Assembly (NCBI RefSeq): GCF_001440475.1
Contig: NZ_LLYB01000065.1
Span: 163,040-215,121, forward strand
DNA from: Bradyrhizobium lablabi
GTDB taxonomy: Bacteria > Pseudomonadota > Alphaproteobacteria > Rhizobiales > Xanthobacteraceae
DNA length: 52,082 nt
Direction of reading: 5' to 3'
Below, piece by piece: positions 25,301 to 33,857 of the stretch. Numbering within the stretch: the stretch's first letter is position 1; each line of letters starts with the position of its first letter. Under the pieces are notes generated by a model. It made no database searches. It was not told the DNA's origin and was given only the letters and a program-made list of their open reading frames with translations. The position numbers and the translations under genes were made by a program.

Positions 25301-27609
25301 CGCGCCGCTCCGACTTTCAGGCTCGCGGCGCCGTACGGCTTGAGATAGGCCGAGCTGCGGTAATAGTCGTAGAACTGCAGGCGGCTGAGATCGACGCGGG
25401 TCAATACCGTTCCCATGACCCGCTCGCGGACTGGCGACAGTAGGTCCATGGCATGGGACAGCACTTCACCGGGGGTCTGGTCCCAGGCCGTCGCCAGGAC
25501 GATTCGATCGGCCAGTTCGGCGAGCGCGCGGCCATCGACCAGGGGCACCAGCGGCGGCGAATCGATCACGATCAATTCGTAACGGTGGCGGAAGTAGTCG
25601 AGCACATCGACGATCCGATCCGAGAACATCAGCTCCGTGATGTATTCGAGCTGCTGGATCTTGGTTGACGGCAGCACCGACAGTCCGGTGCTGTGATCCA
25701 CCAGCACGGCCTGCTCCGGCGCGGCCCGGCCGATCGCGACTTCCAGCAGTCCGGCATCGGCGCGCGGACAAAGTGCGCGGGTCACTTGCGGGTTGCGCAA
25801 GTCGCCATCGATGAGCAGCGTCCGGATGCCGAGCGTGGCCAGCGACTGCGCCAGGTTGATGGCCAGCGTGGTCTTGCCTTCGCTGTCGAGTGCGGAGGTG
25901 ACCTGCACGACCTTCACCGGCTGCGATCGCATCGTCCGTTGCAGCGCGAGGCGAACGGCCCGGATCGCTTCCGCGAAGAACGTGCCGGGCTCGTCGATCG
26001 CGTAGCGCGTCAGGGGCGGCTGCAGCGGCGCCGGCAGGAGCTTGGTGGTCTTCGGATCATAGCGGCCGAGTTCCTTTCGTCCGCGCCGGGCGAGACCGGC
26101 GAGCTCGCGCGAGCCAATCAAGGGAACCGCGGCAAGGGCAGGCACACCAGCGATGGCTTCGGCCCGTTCGAGTGTCTTCACGCGGTCGTCGAGATAGTCG
26201 GCGAGGAACGCCAGCACGCTGCCGGCGCCGAGGCCGAGCATGATGGCGAGGCCGAGGATCAGCATCGTCTTGGGCGATGACGGCCTGATCGGAATGCTGG
26301 CCTTGGTCACGATCCGCGAATCCGGCATCTCCAGGCTCTCTTGCGCCGTCGTTTCCTTGGAGCGCGCGAGATAGGACTCATATTGCGTGCGGTTGGCTTC
26401 GGCCTCGCGCTGCAGTTCGCGCAAGCGCACCTGGGCCTGTCCTGAGGAGGTGGAGACGCCCTGGAGTTGGTCGAGGCTCTGTTGCAGCGACGCTTCGCGC
26501 GAACGCGCCACGTCATAATCGTGTTTGGTGCTCTCCAGAATCCGGCGGATTTCCTCGTTGATGAGCTTCTGCGTGTCTCGTCGCTGCGCGCGGACATTGG
26601 CGACGGAAGGATGACGCGCACCGTACTTGCTCGAGAGGTCGGCTTCGTTCTTGGCGATGTCGGCGTACTGGGTCCGCAGCTTGGTGATCATTTCCGAGGA
26701 AATCGCCGCGTTGATGCCGCCGGGATCGCCGCCCGACTTCGCGATGTCCTGAACCTGCTCGTACTTGGCCCGCGCCTCCGCCGTTTGCGCGCGGGCGGCG
26801 ATCAGCTTGCCGTTGAGGTCGGTGATCTGCTGGTCGTTGAGCGTCACGCCCTGCGACACCATCAGATTGTTGGCGGAACGAAAATCCTCGACCGCTTTTT
26901 CGGAGGCGACGACCCTGGACTTCAGATCGTCGATCTGTCCATTGAGCCAGGTCGCCGCAATGCGCGTGGCGTCGTATTTGGCGCGGACCTGTTCGTCGAA
27001 ATAGGCGTCAGCAATCGCGTTGGCGATATTGGCGGCCTTTTGCGGTGATCGCGAACTGACGGCGATGTCGACGAGGAAAGTGGTGCCCTGCCGCGTCACT
27101 TTCATCCGCTTCTGAAGGATATCGACCGATCGCGACTTGGCGGCGTCCTCCGGGCTCGCGCCGTCGCTCGGCCCGCTGCTGCGGAACAGGCTCTTGACCG
27201 GATCGAGCAGGCCGGGCTGTGGCGTGAACTCCTCGTCCTCCGTCAGCTTCAGCTTGCCAACGACGCGCGTCAGGATGGCGACCGACTGGATCAGCAGCGT
27301 CTGGCTTTCGATCGTCGCGTCGTCGGTGCCGAAGTTCGACAGCACGGACTGGTTGGTCTCGACGACGTTGGCGCGGCGCGGATCGACCAACACGGTCGAG
27401 GTCGCCGTATATAGAGTGGTGGCGAACAACAGGTAGACCACTGCCAGGCTGAGCAGGGCGACGGCCGGCAGCGCCACCATCTTGTAGCGGCGGCGCAGGA
27501 TGCGGCCCATCTCGCGCAGATCGACGGTCGGATATTGCCAGCTCTCGGCCGGGCGGGCCGGAGGTTCGTCGGGGATCACATAGGGCAGGTCAGAATTGCG
27601 CTGTAACAT
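25297..27609 (-). CDS. Wzc/ExoP-type polysaccharide copolymerase with BY-kinase domain
   Basis: This 770-residue protein combines an N-terminal Wzz domain, a long periplasmic coiled coil (about 200-430) and a second membrane helix near 450. The cytoplasmic tyrosine kinase has Walker A SALDSEGKTT (572-581, Lys579), Walker A' LLIDGDLR (598-605) and Walker B VIDSPP (Asp683). The C-terminal tyrosine cluster has Tyr747, 749, 750, 755 and 759, the usual autophosphorylation sites. It controls EPS chain length and couples polymerisation to export. It overlaps the outer-membrane barrel gene by 20 bp upstream and the polymerase-like gene by 4 bp downstream. Rhizobial ExoP and Xanthomonas GumC plus kinase are the closest known functional types. 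Confidence 0.94.
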   Translation of the reverse strand: MLQRNSDLPYVIPDEPPARPAESWQYPTVDLREMGRILRRRYKMVALPAVALLSLAVVYLLFATTLYTATSTVLVDPRRANVVETNQSVLSNFGTDDATIESQTLLIQSVAILTRVVGKLKLTEDEEFTPQPGLLDPVKSLFRSSGPSDGASPEDAAKSRSVDILQKRMKVTRQGTTFLVDIAVSSRSPQKAANIANAIADAYFDEQVRAKYDATRIAATWLNGQIDDLKSRVVASEKAVEDFRSANNLMVSQGVTLNDQQITDLNGKLIAARAQTAEARAKYEQVQDIAKSGGDPGGINAAISSEMITKLRTQYADIAKNEADLSSKYGARHPSVANVRAQRRDTQKLINEEIRRILESTKHDYDVARSREASLQQSLDQLQGVSTSSGQAQVRLRELQREAEANRTQYESYLARSKETTAQESLEMPDSRIVTKASIPIRPSSPKTMLILGLAIMLGLGAGSVLAFLADYLDDRVKTLERAEAIAGVPALAAVPLIGSRELAGLARRGRKELGRYDPKTTKLLPAPLQPPLTRYAIDEPGTFFAEAIRAVRLALQRTMRSQPVKVVQVTSALDSEGKTTLAINLAQSLATLGIRTLLIDGDLRNPQVTRALCPRADAGLLEVAIGRAAPEQAVLVDHSTGLSVLPSTKIQQLEYITELMFSDRIVDVLDYFRHRYELIVIDSPPLVPLVDGRALAELADRIVLATAWDQTPGEVLSHAMDLLSPVRERVMGTVLTRVDLSRLQFYDYYRSSAYLKPYGAASLKVGAAR

Positions 27610-28951
27610 TCATTCCCACCAGGTGTTTGTCGAAGGTGAAGACCGGAACGTCGCTGTCGCGCTTGGTGTAGCGGTAGTAGGCGGAAACGGCCGCGAAGCG
27701 GTTGACGAGGTATTTGACGCGCGTGTCTGACGTCAGCACGTTGTCCTTGCGGATCTGGCCGAAGAACTTGTCGTTCTCGTAGCCGCCCGCAAGGGACACG
27801 ATGATGTTACGCCGCAGTTCGTAGTCGAGGCCGAGTTGAACCGCGTTCGCGAGCACGCCGGTGGCACTGGTATCGGTGGTCTGCGTGACGAGCTGTTCGG
27901 CATTGAAGTGCACGTCGAGCAGGCGCGTCGGCCGCCATGTCAGCCGCGCGCGATAGGAGGGGCCCTCGATGTTGCCGATCGACGGATCGTCGAAACGTTG
28001 CTGGACATAGCCGGCGCCGAACTCGCCGGTGACCAGATTGCTCAGTCCGATGGTGATGCCGGACAGTGCGCGATAGCCTTGCGAGTCCAGGGTGTGGCCG
28101 GGCGTTCCCCTGATGTCGCGCTGATTGCCTTCCACGCCACCGAACCAGCCAAGCGTGGAAGAGATCGCATAGTCGATCCGGCTGTGCAGCGAATAGATCT
28201 GGCCGTCGCGGGTATCCTGGTTGATGACGGTGCCGTCCTGCGCGCGCGTCGATCCGTAGTCGTATGAGTCAGTGCGGAAGCCGACCGATGTCGTCAGCCG
28301 GTTGAACTCCTTGCGCAGCGTGACGTCGCCCGACATCAGATCGTATGGTGTCGGCGATATGGCGTTGGCGGGCGAGGTGAGCGTGCCGACGCCCTCGTTG
28401 AGATGCGCGATCTGAAAGCTGCCCAGCAGCATCGTGTCCTTGGTGATATCCAGCCAGCCGTTGCCCTTCAGGCTGGCATTGGTCTGGTCCAGGCTCGAAT
28501 TCTGGTTATAGGTCGTCTGCTGCGCATCCAGCTTCAGATCGACACCATGCCGTCCCCATAAGGAGTGCGCGCGCAAGGTCGGCTCGATCACCGCTGCGAT
28601 GTCGGAACGTTGGTTGGTGTTCGAGGCAAAGACGTTGCTGTCGTAGAACGTGCCGGCGGTCAGCGACGGATTGAACATCCAGGAACCGGAGCGAATGCCG
28701 ACGGGCTCGTAGCCAGGTTGCTGTCGCTTCTTCACCGGCATGTCCTCGGGCGGTATCTCCTCGCGGGTTTCGGGATCGGTCCTGTCCGGGAGCGCGGACG
28801 GCTCAAAGATTTTCTGCGAGTTCCAGGGCGAGGCGAATTCTCCGCTGGTCCACGGAATGGCCTGTGCATTCGCCGACGAGCCAAGACCAAGCAGGATGGC
28901 GGCCGCCGGCGCGGGCAAGAGGCTAATGCGGGATAGATCGAGCATGCGCAT
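27590..28951 (-). CDS. Outer-membrane beta-barrel protein of the EPS export locus
   Basis: From the ATG at 28951 the product has 453 residues: a signal peptide MRMLDLSRISLLPAPAAAIL...ANAQA, then a barrel of alternating strands ending in aromatic VGMNVTAQF, a typical C-terminal outer-membrane signature. It resembles the VpsM/BBP2-type barrels found with exopolysaccharide kinases. The start is uncertain: an ATG at 29017 has AAGGGA 6 nt upstream and would add 22 residues before the signal. The open frame reaches 29119. Its 3' end overlaps the kinase gene by 20 bp. It may form the outer-membrane channel, working with the short export protein at 29315 (inference). Confidence 0.82.
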   Translation of the reverse strand: MRMLDLSRISLLPAPAAAILLGLGSSANAQAIPWTSGEFASPWNSQKIFEPSALPDRTDPETREEIPPEDMPVKKRQQPGYEPVGIRSGSWMFNPSLTAGTFYDSNVFASNTNQRSDIAAVIEPTLRAHSLWGRHGVDLKLDAQQTTYNQNSSLDQTNASLKGNGWLDITKDTMLLGSFQIAHLNEGVGTLTSPANAISPTPYDLMSGDVTLRKEFNRLTTSVGFRTDSYDYGSTRAQDGTVINQDTRDGQIYSLHSRIDYAISSTLGWFGGVEGNQRDIRGTPGHTLDSQGYRALSGITIGLSNLVTGEFGAGYVQQRFDDPSIGNIEGPSYRARLTWRPTRLLDVHFNAEQLVTQTTDTSATGVLANAVQLGLDYELRRNIIVSLAGGYENDKFFGQIRKDNVLTSDTRVKYLVNRFAAVSAYYRYTKRDSDVPVFTFDKHLVGMNVTAQF

Positions 28952-29314
28952 GGAACGGAATCGCTCTCCGCCTTCGTTAGACGCATTCGACGGCGCGGAT
29001 GCAGAGTCTGGTCCCATCACCCATCCCTTGCGGGAACGCGAAGGCGGCGAACACATATTGGGCGAAGCCCATCGCTCAAATAATGATCGTCGACTGCGCA
29101 TAAGAACGGCAGGCCTCATACTCGGTACGCGGGCGCAGGGTTGTGAATTGTGAGATTGAAAGTGATGCGCACGCCTGCAACGCGTCTTGCCGGAAAAGTT
29201 TCCCCGCGTTGCAAAATTTTTCGCACGTGCAAAAAATTCTGTGATGACGGCGCCACACGAGCGCTGTCATCCGCTCGCGAGCGGCATTCACTTCATCTGC
29301 GGATCCGTGGATTG
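28952..29314. other. Leader region between the two export genes
   Basis: This 363-bp stretch lies between the export protein gene and the barrel gene, both leftward. It contains the 28-bp dyad at 29213-29240, and CCGCTCGCGAGCGG (29271-29284) is a perfect 14-bp palindrome. If the barrel start is at 29017, the free part is only 297 bp. It probably carries the promoter of the big leftward EPS operon. Confidence 0.45.
29213..29240. promoter_or_regulatory. Imperfect 28-bp palindrome centred on GCACGTGC
   Basis: The perfect core GCACGTGC (29223-29230) is flanked by TTTTTC on the left and AAAAAA on the right. Symmetry extends about 10 bp each way with two mismatches. It is AT-rich within GC-rich DNA. 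It lies about 75 bp after the export gene stop and 270 bp before the barrel start, so it could be a regulator site or an intergenic hairpin. Confidence 0.4.
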
Positions 29315-29902
29315 CTAGAAGTAGCGCTCCGGAATTCGAATGTTGTCGCCCGGATAGACCGGAACAGGAGCATCGAGAGGAAGGGTCTCTTCCACACCAG
29401 TGCCTGCGCGGCGCAGAAAGACCTTGTTCTCGTTGGCGCGATACGTGAATCCGCCGGCGCTCGCGACGGCATCCATGACTGTCAGTCCGTTGCGATATGG
29501 ATACTCGCCGCTCTTCTTCACTTCGCCGAGAATGTAATACGGGCGATACTGCGCGATCTCGACGTTGACGCGCGGATCACGCACGATTCCCTTTGCCAGC
29601 GCAGATGCGATCGATTTCTCGAGCTGTCGCGTCGTCGCGCCCGCAGCCTTGATGTGGCCCGCGAGCGGAATCGAAACCTGACCGCTATTGCTGATTTCAT
29701 ACTCGCCGGTGATGTCGGGTTCCCCGTACACCTTGAGTCTGATTCGGTCGTTCGGACCGAGAACGTAACCGTCCGCGGACGACGATGCGGGTGGCGACGT
29801 TTGTGCTGAGGCTTGAAACGAAAGACCGGCAGTGATGCCGGCGATCGCAAGGACAAAGAGAAAGGGAAGCGTCAGGCCGGCGCTGGACGACCGTTGCTGC
29901 AT
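29315..29902 (-). CDS. Polysaccharide export protein (GumB-like, short OPX)
   Basis: This 195-residue protein has a signal peptide ending near residue 34 (FQASAQ). A Poly_export domain (about 44-117: YVLGPNDRIRLKVYGEPDIT, GQVSIPLAGHIKAAG) and one SLBB domain (about 121-170: YYILGEVKKSGEYPYRNGL) follow. There is no lipobox cysteine, and it lacks the long C-terminal amphipathic helix of Wza, so it matches the short GumB type that needs a separate outer-membrane barrel. The barrel gene at 27590 is the obvious partner. It is first in the leftward export operon, with tandem dyads about 120 bp upstream. Confidence 0.93.
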   Translation of the reverse strand: MQQRSSSAGLTLPFLFVLAIAGITAGLSFQASAQTSPPASSSADGYVLGPNDRIRLKVYGEPDITGEYEISNSGQVSIPLAGHIKAAGATTRQLEKSIASALAKGIVRDPRVNVEIAQYRPYYILGEVKKSGEYPYRNGLTVMDAVASAGGFTYRANENKVFLRRAGTGVEETLPLDAPVPVYPGDNIRIPERYF

Positions 29903-30020
29903 GGCTGCATCTCCATGAGTGCACGTAACAGCTTGCGATCATTGAGAAGCAAAAGCGGCGAAAGAATGTGAAGGCGAGAGTTCCGTTCGGTTTGGTGAAC
30001 GAGTCACTTCGACGTCATAA

Positions 30021-30060
30021 AGTGTGCACCGATCACAAAGAGTGTGCAGTGATCACAAGA
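30021..30060. repeat. Two tandem 20-bp units, each a TGTG...CACA dyad
   Basis: The units AGTGTGCACCGATCACAAAG (30021-30040) and AGTGTGCAGTGATCACAAGA (30041-30060) are head-to-tail with three or four differences. Each contains TGTG-7-CACA symmetry. The second unit covers the stop codon of the phosphatase gene (30053-30055). They lie 119-158 bp upstream of the export gene start and could be paired regulator sites or a small tandem duplication. Confidence 0.55.
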
Positions 30061-30787
30061 AGAGGATCGTCGATCCTTCGATCGCAACACACGTCAGAGT
30101 TCCGGTGCGCCATGCAGCGGTGTCGATGTTGATTCGATTGTGCCTGATATCCGGATGCGGCACCGGCGTATGACCGTGCACGACGAATCGTTCGTGACGC
30201 TGCGTTGAGTCGAGGAACTCATCACGAATCCAAATCAGATCATTGGGATCCTGATGCTCGATCGGGACACCGGGGCGAATGCCGGCGTGCACGAACAAGA
30301 AATCGCCGCAACTGAACTGATCGCGCAGGCATCGCATGACCAATTCGTGTGCACGAGGAAACGCGTCAACAAAGTGGCGATGCAAGTTGAAGGCTGTCTC
30401 GTTCTCGTCACGCGGCTCGATGCCGTAAGATGCAAGCGTTTGCATGCCGCCCAATTGCAGCCAGTACGGCAGGATCGCCGGGTCCTGTAGGAACCCTTCC
30501 ATCACAGCTTCGTGGTTGCCTCGCAGACATACTGCATGATTGGCGACGAGACGCACCGCGAGCAGATCGAGCACCGTCTTTGAGTCCGGTCCGCGATCGA
30601 TGTAGTCGCCGAGATAGACCTCAATCGTATGTGCGATCGGCCTGCGCCTTATGTCGTCGTCGATTCGCGCGGTGATCTCGCTCAATAGGTCGGCCCGGCC
30701 GTGGACGTCGCCGACCGCATAGATGCGTGTGCTGGCTGGCGCTGAAGCGGCTACGGAGCGCGAAGGTGCTGCAAACGGTCGGTGCAT
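30053..30787 (-). CDS. Calcineurin-like metallophosphatase (PrpA/lambda phosphatase type)
   Basis: This 244-residue protein carries the full phosphoesterase motif set: GDVHG (26-30), GDYIDRG (60-66), GNHE (90-93), and later VHAGIRP and VHGHTPVPHP. These are the signatures of serine/threonine protein phosphatase 1-type bacterial enzymes, which bind two metal ions. It is cytoplasmic, with no signal. It precedes the export gene on the same strand across 150 bp. Its position in an EPS locus driven by a phosphorylated tyrosine kinase suggests a regulatory phosphatase. Bacterial BY-kinases are usually reversed by other phosphatase families, so this is only inference. Confidence 0.92.
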   Translation of the reverse strand: MHRPFAAPSRSVAASAPASTRIYAVGDVHGRADLLSEITARIDDDIRRRPIAHTIEVYLGDYIDRGPDSKTVLDLLAVRLVANHAVCLRGNHEAVMEGFLQDPAILPYWLQLGGMQTLASYGIEPRDENETAFNLHRHFVDAFPRAHELVMRCLRDQFSCGDFLFVHAGIRPGVPIEHQDPNDLIWIRDEFLDSTQRHERFVVHGHTPVPHPDIRHNRINIDTAAWRTGTLTCVAIEGSTILFL

Positions 30788-30850
30788 GATGCAAGATGTC
30801 GATCATGGAACCGGGCGACGGTCAATCCACGACTCGGTGCGTCGATGCTT

Positions 30851-30994
30851 CTAGAAGAAGATCAGGCGAACAAGAATCGCGATGGTCACCCAAGCAATCG
30901 TGTTCCCGATAAGGATACGGTTTCTGAGCTTGCGGTCAGGCAACAGCCTGTCGTGTTGCACCAGCGCGCGGCTAGGCAGACGTTCGGCCATCAT
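30851..30994 (-). CDS. 47-residue single-pass membrane protein
   Basis: The start at 30994 is well supported: GGAGG (31000-31004) lies 5 nt upstream of an ATGATG pair. The product begins MMAERLPSRALVQHDRLLPD and ends in one hydrophobic helix (ILIGNTIAWVTIAILVRLIFF) up to the last residue. A basic loop before the helix predicts an N-in, C-out topology. The frame is open further upstream to 31090, but without a comparable ribosome-binding site. It lies 63 bp upstream of the phosphatase gene on the same strand, perhaps co-transcribed. No family is recognised. Confidence 0.55.
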   Translation of the reverse strand: MMAERLPSRALVQHDRLLPDRKLRNRILIGNTIAWVTIAILVRLIFF

Positions 30995-31530
30995 GGGCGC
31001 CTCCCCGGAACTGTTCCGCGAAGTGGACGGCTCGCGAATCGCTGCCGTCTCTGTTTCCTCCCGAAGCCTGGCGATCATCACGCGCCTCAATCACTGTCTT
31101 TCGACAGGCTGTGGGCGATCGCTTTGGCTTTCGATGAACAATCTCGTTCAAAACAACGACGTGACGGCGATTTGTTGCCCGCGCAATAATGCCGAGTTTG
31201 TTCGATTGAATATCAGAATCGAAGAGTCGAATTTGTTCCGAGATTTTTGAATATGCATAGCAGCGTCAAACGACGCGCAGGTCGTTAACCAGGCAGATTG
31301 GCACTAAGCGTCTCCGAACAAACCGGAATATCGCGTCGCACAAATTTCATTAACGATTCAGTTCCGCGCATCTGCGAAGCGCTTTCGCGTTCTCGCCAAA
31401 TTTCGTTCAAGATTCTGGAAAGTGTTAGCGGCCGCAAAGTGCGGACATTCGCTGCTGCGAAATCGTCACGCTCGTTGTCGAGCAACTCGAGATGCTCGAT
31501 CACAGTCCGGTTCCAGCAGAAAGGAGACTC
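30995..31530. other. Gene-free, partly AT-rich leader before the sugar transferase
   Basis: This 536-bp stretch contains no credible gene. Composition drops sharply: by hand count 31201-31260 is 20/60 G+C, against about 42/60 in a coding line of ugd. A small dyad GCGTC-AAAC-GACGC lies near 31270. It probably contains the promoter(s) and a long leader for the rightward EPS precursor genes. No consensus promoter or riboswitch could be assigned by eye. Confidence 0.5.
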
Positions 31531-32295
31531 ATGGCCTCCATTGTGACAGCCAGCTTCGATCGGAACAACGTCACGCCGATTCGAAGAGAGCGAACCCAGC
31601 TATCGGTCCGGCCTGTCGAGTTTGCCGGCGGCAGTACGCATGGCGCGTATCGATCGCGCCGGCGTTCGCGCAAGCGCGCGCGGATCGAACCGTCGTCCTC
31701 GATCGCAAAGCGCATCTTCGATGTTTCGGCCGCAAGCGGTGCATTGCTGTTCTTCGCGCCGCTATTGATCGCGATTGCAGTGGCGATCAAGGCAACGTCG
31801 CGGGGGCCGGTGCTGTTCTTTCAATACCGTTATGGCTATCGCAATCGACGTTTCAAGATCTACAAGTTCCGCACAATGCGTAACGATGCCGGCGACGTGC
31901 GCGGCGTCAAGCAGACCGTGCAGGGCGACGCGCGGGTGACGGCGGTTGGACGAATTCTGCGAAAGACCAGCCTCGACGAAATTCCGCAACTCATCAATGT
32001 CCTCAAGGGCGACATGTCGCTGGTCGGGCCGCGGCCGCATGTGCCGGGAATGCTGGCGGCGGATTTGCCTTACGAAGACCTCGTGCCCTATTATTTTCAG
32101 CGCCACACGGCGCGGCCGGGCATCACCGGGCTTGCGCAGGTCAGCGGCTGCAGGGGAAGCACGGCCGAGTTCGGGCCCGCGGTTTCGCGGATCGATTACG
32201 ACCTCGATTACATCGAGCGGTGGTCGCTGCGCATGGACATCATGATCATCATCCGCACGATCCGTAAGGAGTTCCTGTCGGGAAGCGGGTTCTGA
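31531..32295 (+). CDS. EPS-initiating sugar-1-phosphate transferase (ExoY-like)
   Basis: This 254-residue protein has the bacterial sugar transferase (polyisoprenyl-phosphate hexose-1-phosphate transferase) core: KRIFD (60-64), one re-entrant membrane helix, FKIYKFRTM (108-116), [10 protein letters not shown] (144-153, catalytic Asp149-Glu150), and [10 protein letters not shown] (160-169). It puts the first sugar phosphate on undecaprenyl phosphate and so starts each EPS repeat. The start at 31531 has AAGGAGA upstream. An ATG at 31492 lacks one. A basic N-terminal extension of about 55 residues precedes the core. It is first in the rightward group, with manC 35 bp downstream. Confidence 0.94.
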   Translation: MASIVTASFDRNNVTPIRRERTQLSVRPVEFAGGSTHGAYRSRRRSRKRARIEPSSSIAKRIFDVSAASGALLFFAPLLIAIAVAIKATSRGPVLFFQYRYGYRNRRFKIYKFRTMRNDAGDVRGVKQTVQGDARVTAVGRILRKTSLDEIPQLINVLKGDMSLVGPRPHVPGMLAADLPYEDLVPYYFQRHTARPGITGLAQVSGCRGSTAEFGPAVSRIDYDLDYIERWSLRMDIMIIIRTIRKEFLSGSGF

Positions 32296-32330
32296 CCACT
32301 CATCACTCAAGAACATCGAAGGACCATGCA

Positions 32331-33770
32331 ATGGCGATGATCGAGCCACGCGGCCGTATCGTACCCGTTCTCCTGTCAGGCGGCGCCGGCTCGCGGCTAT
32401 GGCCGCTTTCTCGCGAAACCTACCCCAAGCAGTTGCTCTCGCTGCTTGGCGAAAACACCCTGCTGCAGCAAACGGCGCTGCGGGTCGAGGATCGCACGCT
32501 GTTTACCGACCCGATGGTGATCGCAAACGCCGAGCACCGCTTCGCGATCGGCGAACAATTGCGCGCGGTCGGGGTCGATCGTCCAACCATTGTGCTCGAA
32601 CCGTTCGGCAGAAACACCGCGCCCGCCGTGGCGATGGCCGCGTTGCTTGCCAGCGAAGCCGATCCGGACGCGGTGATACTGGCGATGCCGGTCGACCACT
32701 GGGTGCGCGACCACGCCGCGTTTCGCGCCGCCATCTCGACGGGCATTACCGCTGCGCGCCATGGCCGCTTCGTCCTGTTCGGCGTTCGGCCTTCATCGGC
32801 GGCGACCGGGTTCGGTTATATCCGGATGGGCGTTGAACTGGATGCCGCGTCCCCCATTCGTAGCGTCGCGGGCTTCGTCGAGAAGCCGGATCTGGTGACG
32901 GTCGAGCGCCTGTTGGCGTGCGACGAGCATGTCTGGAACAGCGGGATATTTCTGCTGCCGGCACGGCAGTTCATCGACGAATTGGCGCAGCGCGCGCCGG
33001 AGGTTCTCGCCGCCTGCCGCAAGGCGCTGACGGGCGCCACTCGCGACCTCGATTTTCTTCGCCTTGACGAGCGTGCCTTCGAGGCCTGCCCGGCGATCTC
33101 GATCGACTACGCGATCATGGAAAAGACCGGCAACGCGGTGGTCGTTCCCGCCACGTTCGACTGGAGCGATGTCGGAAGCTGGTCCGCGCTGTGGTCGATG
33201 GCGGACAAGGATCAATCAGGCAATGTCGTCATTGGCGACGCGGTCGTGGAGGATGCGTCGGGTTGCTATGTCCGGGGCGACGGACAACTGGTCGCGGCGC
33301 TCGGCGTCGAGGACCTCGTCATTGCGACGTCACCGGATGTGGTGCTGGTGACCAGCCGCAAGCGCGATCAGGATGTCGGAAAGCTGGTCGAACGTCTGAA
33401 GGCGAACGGTCATCGTTCGGCGACGCAGACCCACAGCGTCCATCGTCCCTGGGGCTACTATCAATCAATCCACGCCGGCGAGCGGTTTCAGGTCAAGCGC
33501 ATCACCGTCAATCCCGGCGCCAAGCTGTCCCTGCAAAAGCATTATCACCGCGCCGAGCACTGGGTGGTGGTGAACGGCACCGCGATCGTCACGCGCGACG
33601 ACGAGGAAATCTTGCTGCGCGAGAACGAGTCGATCTTCGTTCCCCTGGGATGCATGCATCGTCTGGAAAATCCCGGCAAGGTTCCGCTCAACCTGATCGA
33701 GGTCCAGTCCGGCGCCTATCTCGGCGAGGACGACATCGTGCGCGTACAGGATATCTATGATCGCGTCTGA
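32331..33770 (+). CDS. manC: Mannose-1-phosphate guanylyltransferase / mannose-6-phosphate isomerase
   Basis: This 479-residue bifunctional type II PMI/GMP starts with the nucleotidyltransferase signature GGAGSRLWPLSRETYPKQ (17-34) and contains the sugar-binding GFVEKPD segment. It ends in a cupin isomerase domain with HRPWGYY, LSLQKHYHRAEHWVVV (metal-binding His) and FVPLGCMHRLENPG. It makes GDP-mannose from mannose 1-phosphate and can interconvert fructose and mannose 6-phosphates. The full-length two-domain form supports both activities. Phosphomannomutase is not in the window. Its place after the initiating transferase marks mannose as an EPS component. Confidence 0.95.
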   Translation: MAMIEPRGRIVPVLLSGGAGSRLWPLSRETYPKQLLSLLGENTLLQQTALRVEDRTLFTDPMVIANAEHRFAIGEQLRAVGVDRPTIVLEPFGRNTAPAVAMAALLASEADPDAVILAMPVDHWVRDHAAFRAAISTGITAARHGRFVLFGVRPSSAATGFGYIRMGVELDAASPIRSVAGFVEKPDLVTVERLLACDEHVWNSGIFLLPARQFIDELAQRAPEVLAACRKALTGATRDLDFLRLDERAFEACPAISIDYAIMEKTGNAVVVPATFDWSDVGSWSALWSMADKDQSGNVVIGDAVVEDASGCYVRGDGQLVAALGVEDLVIATSPDVVLVTSRKRDQDVGKLVERLKANGHRSATQTHSVHRPWGYYQSIHAGERFQVKRITVNPGAKLSLQKHYHRAEHWVVVNGTAIVTRDDEEILLRENESIFVPLGCMHRLENPGKVPLNLIEVQSGAYLGEDDIVRVQDIYDRV

Positions 33771-33857
33771 GGCGCGGCCGGATGAGTGGCAGCATCCGCA
33801 TCGGGGACGGCGCATGCCGCAGCAAGGGGCGTGCGCGCGACACCAAAGGAGGCGGCC

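Noticed and set aside
23843..25348. Long plus-strand open frame (501 codons) opposite the polymerase-like gene
   Set aside because: The composition is dominated by Gln, Arg, Asp and His, typical of antisense to membrane-protein codons. The minus-strand product has clear transmembrane helices.
30023..30057. CRP-type sites in the tandem dyads
   Set aside because: The symmetry is TGTG-7-CACA over 15 bp, not the 16-bp TGTGA-6-TCACA of CRP, so no named regulator is claimed.
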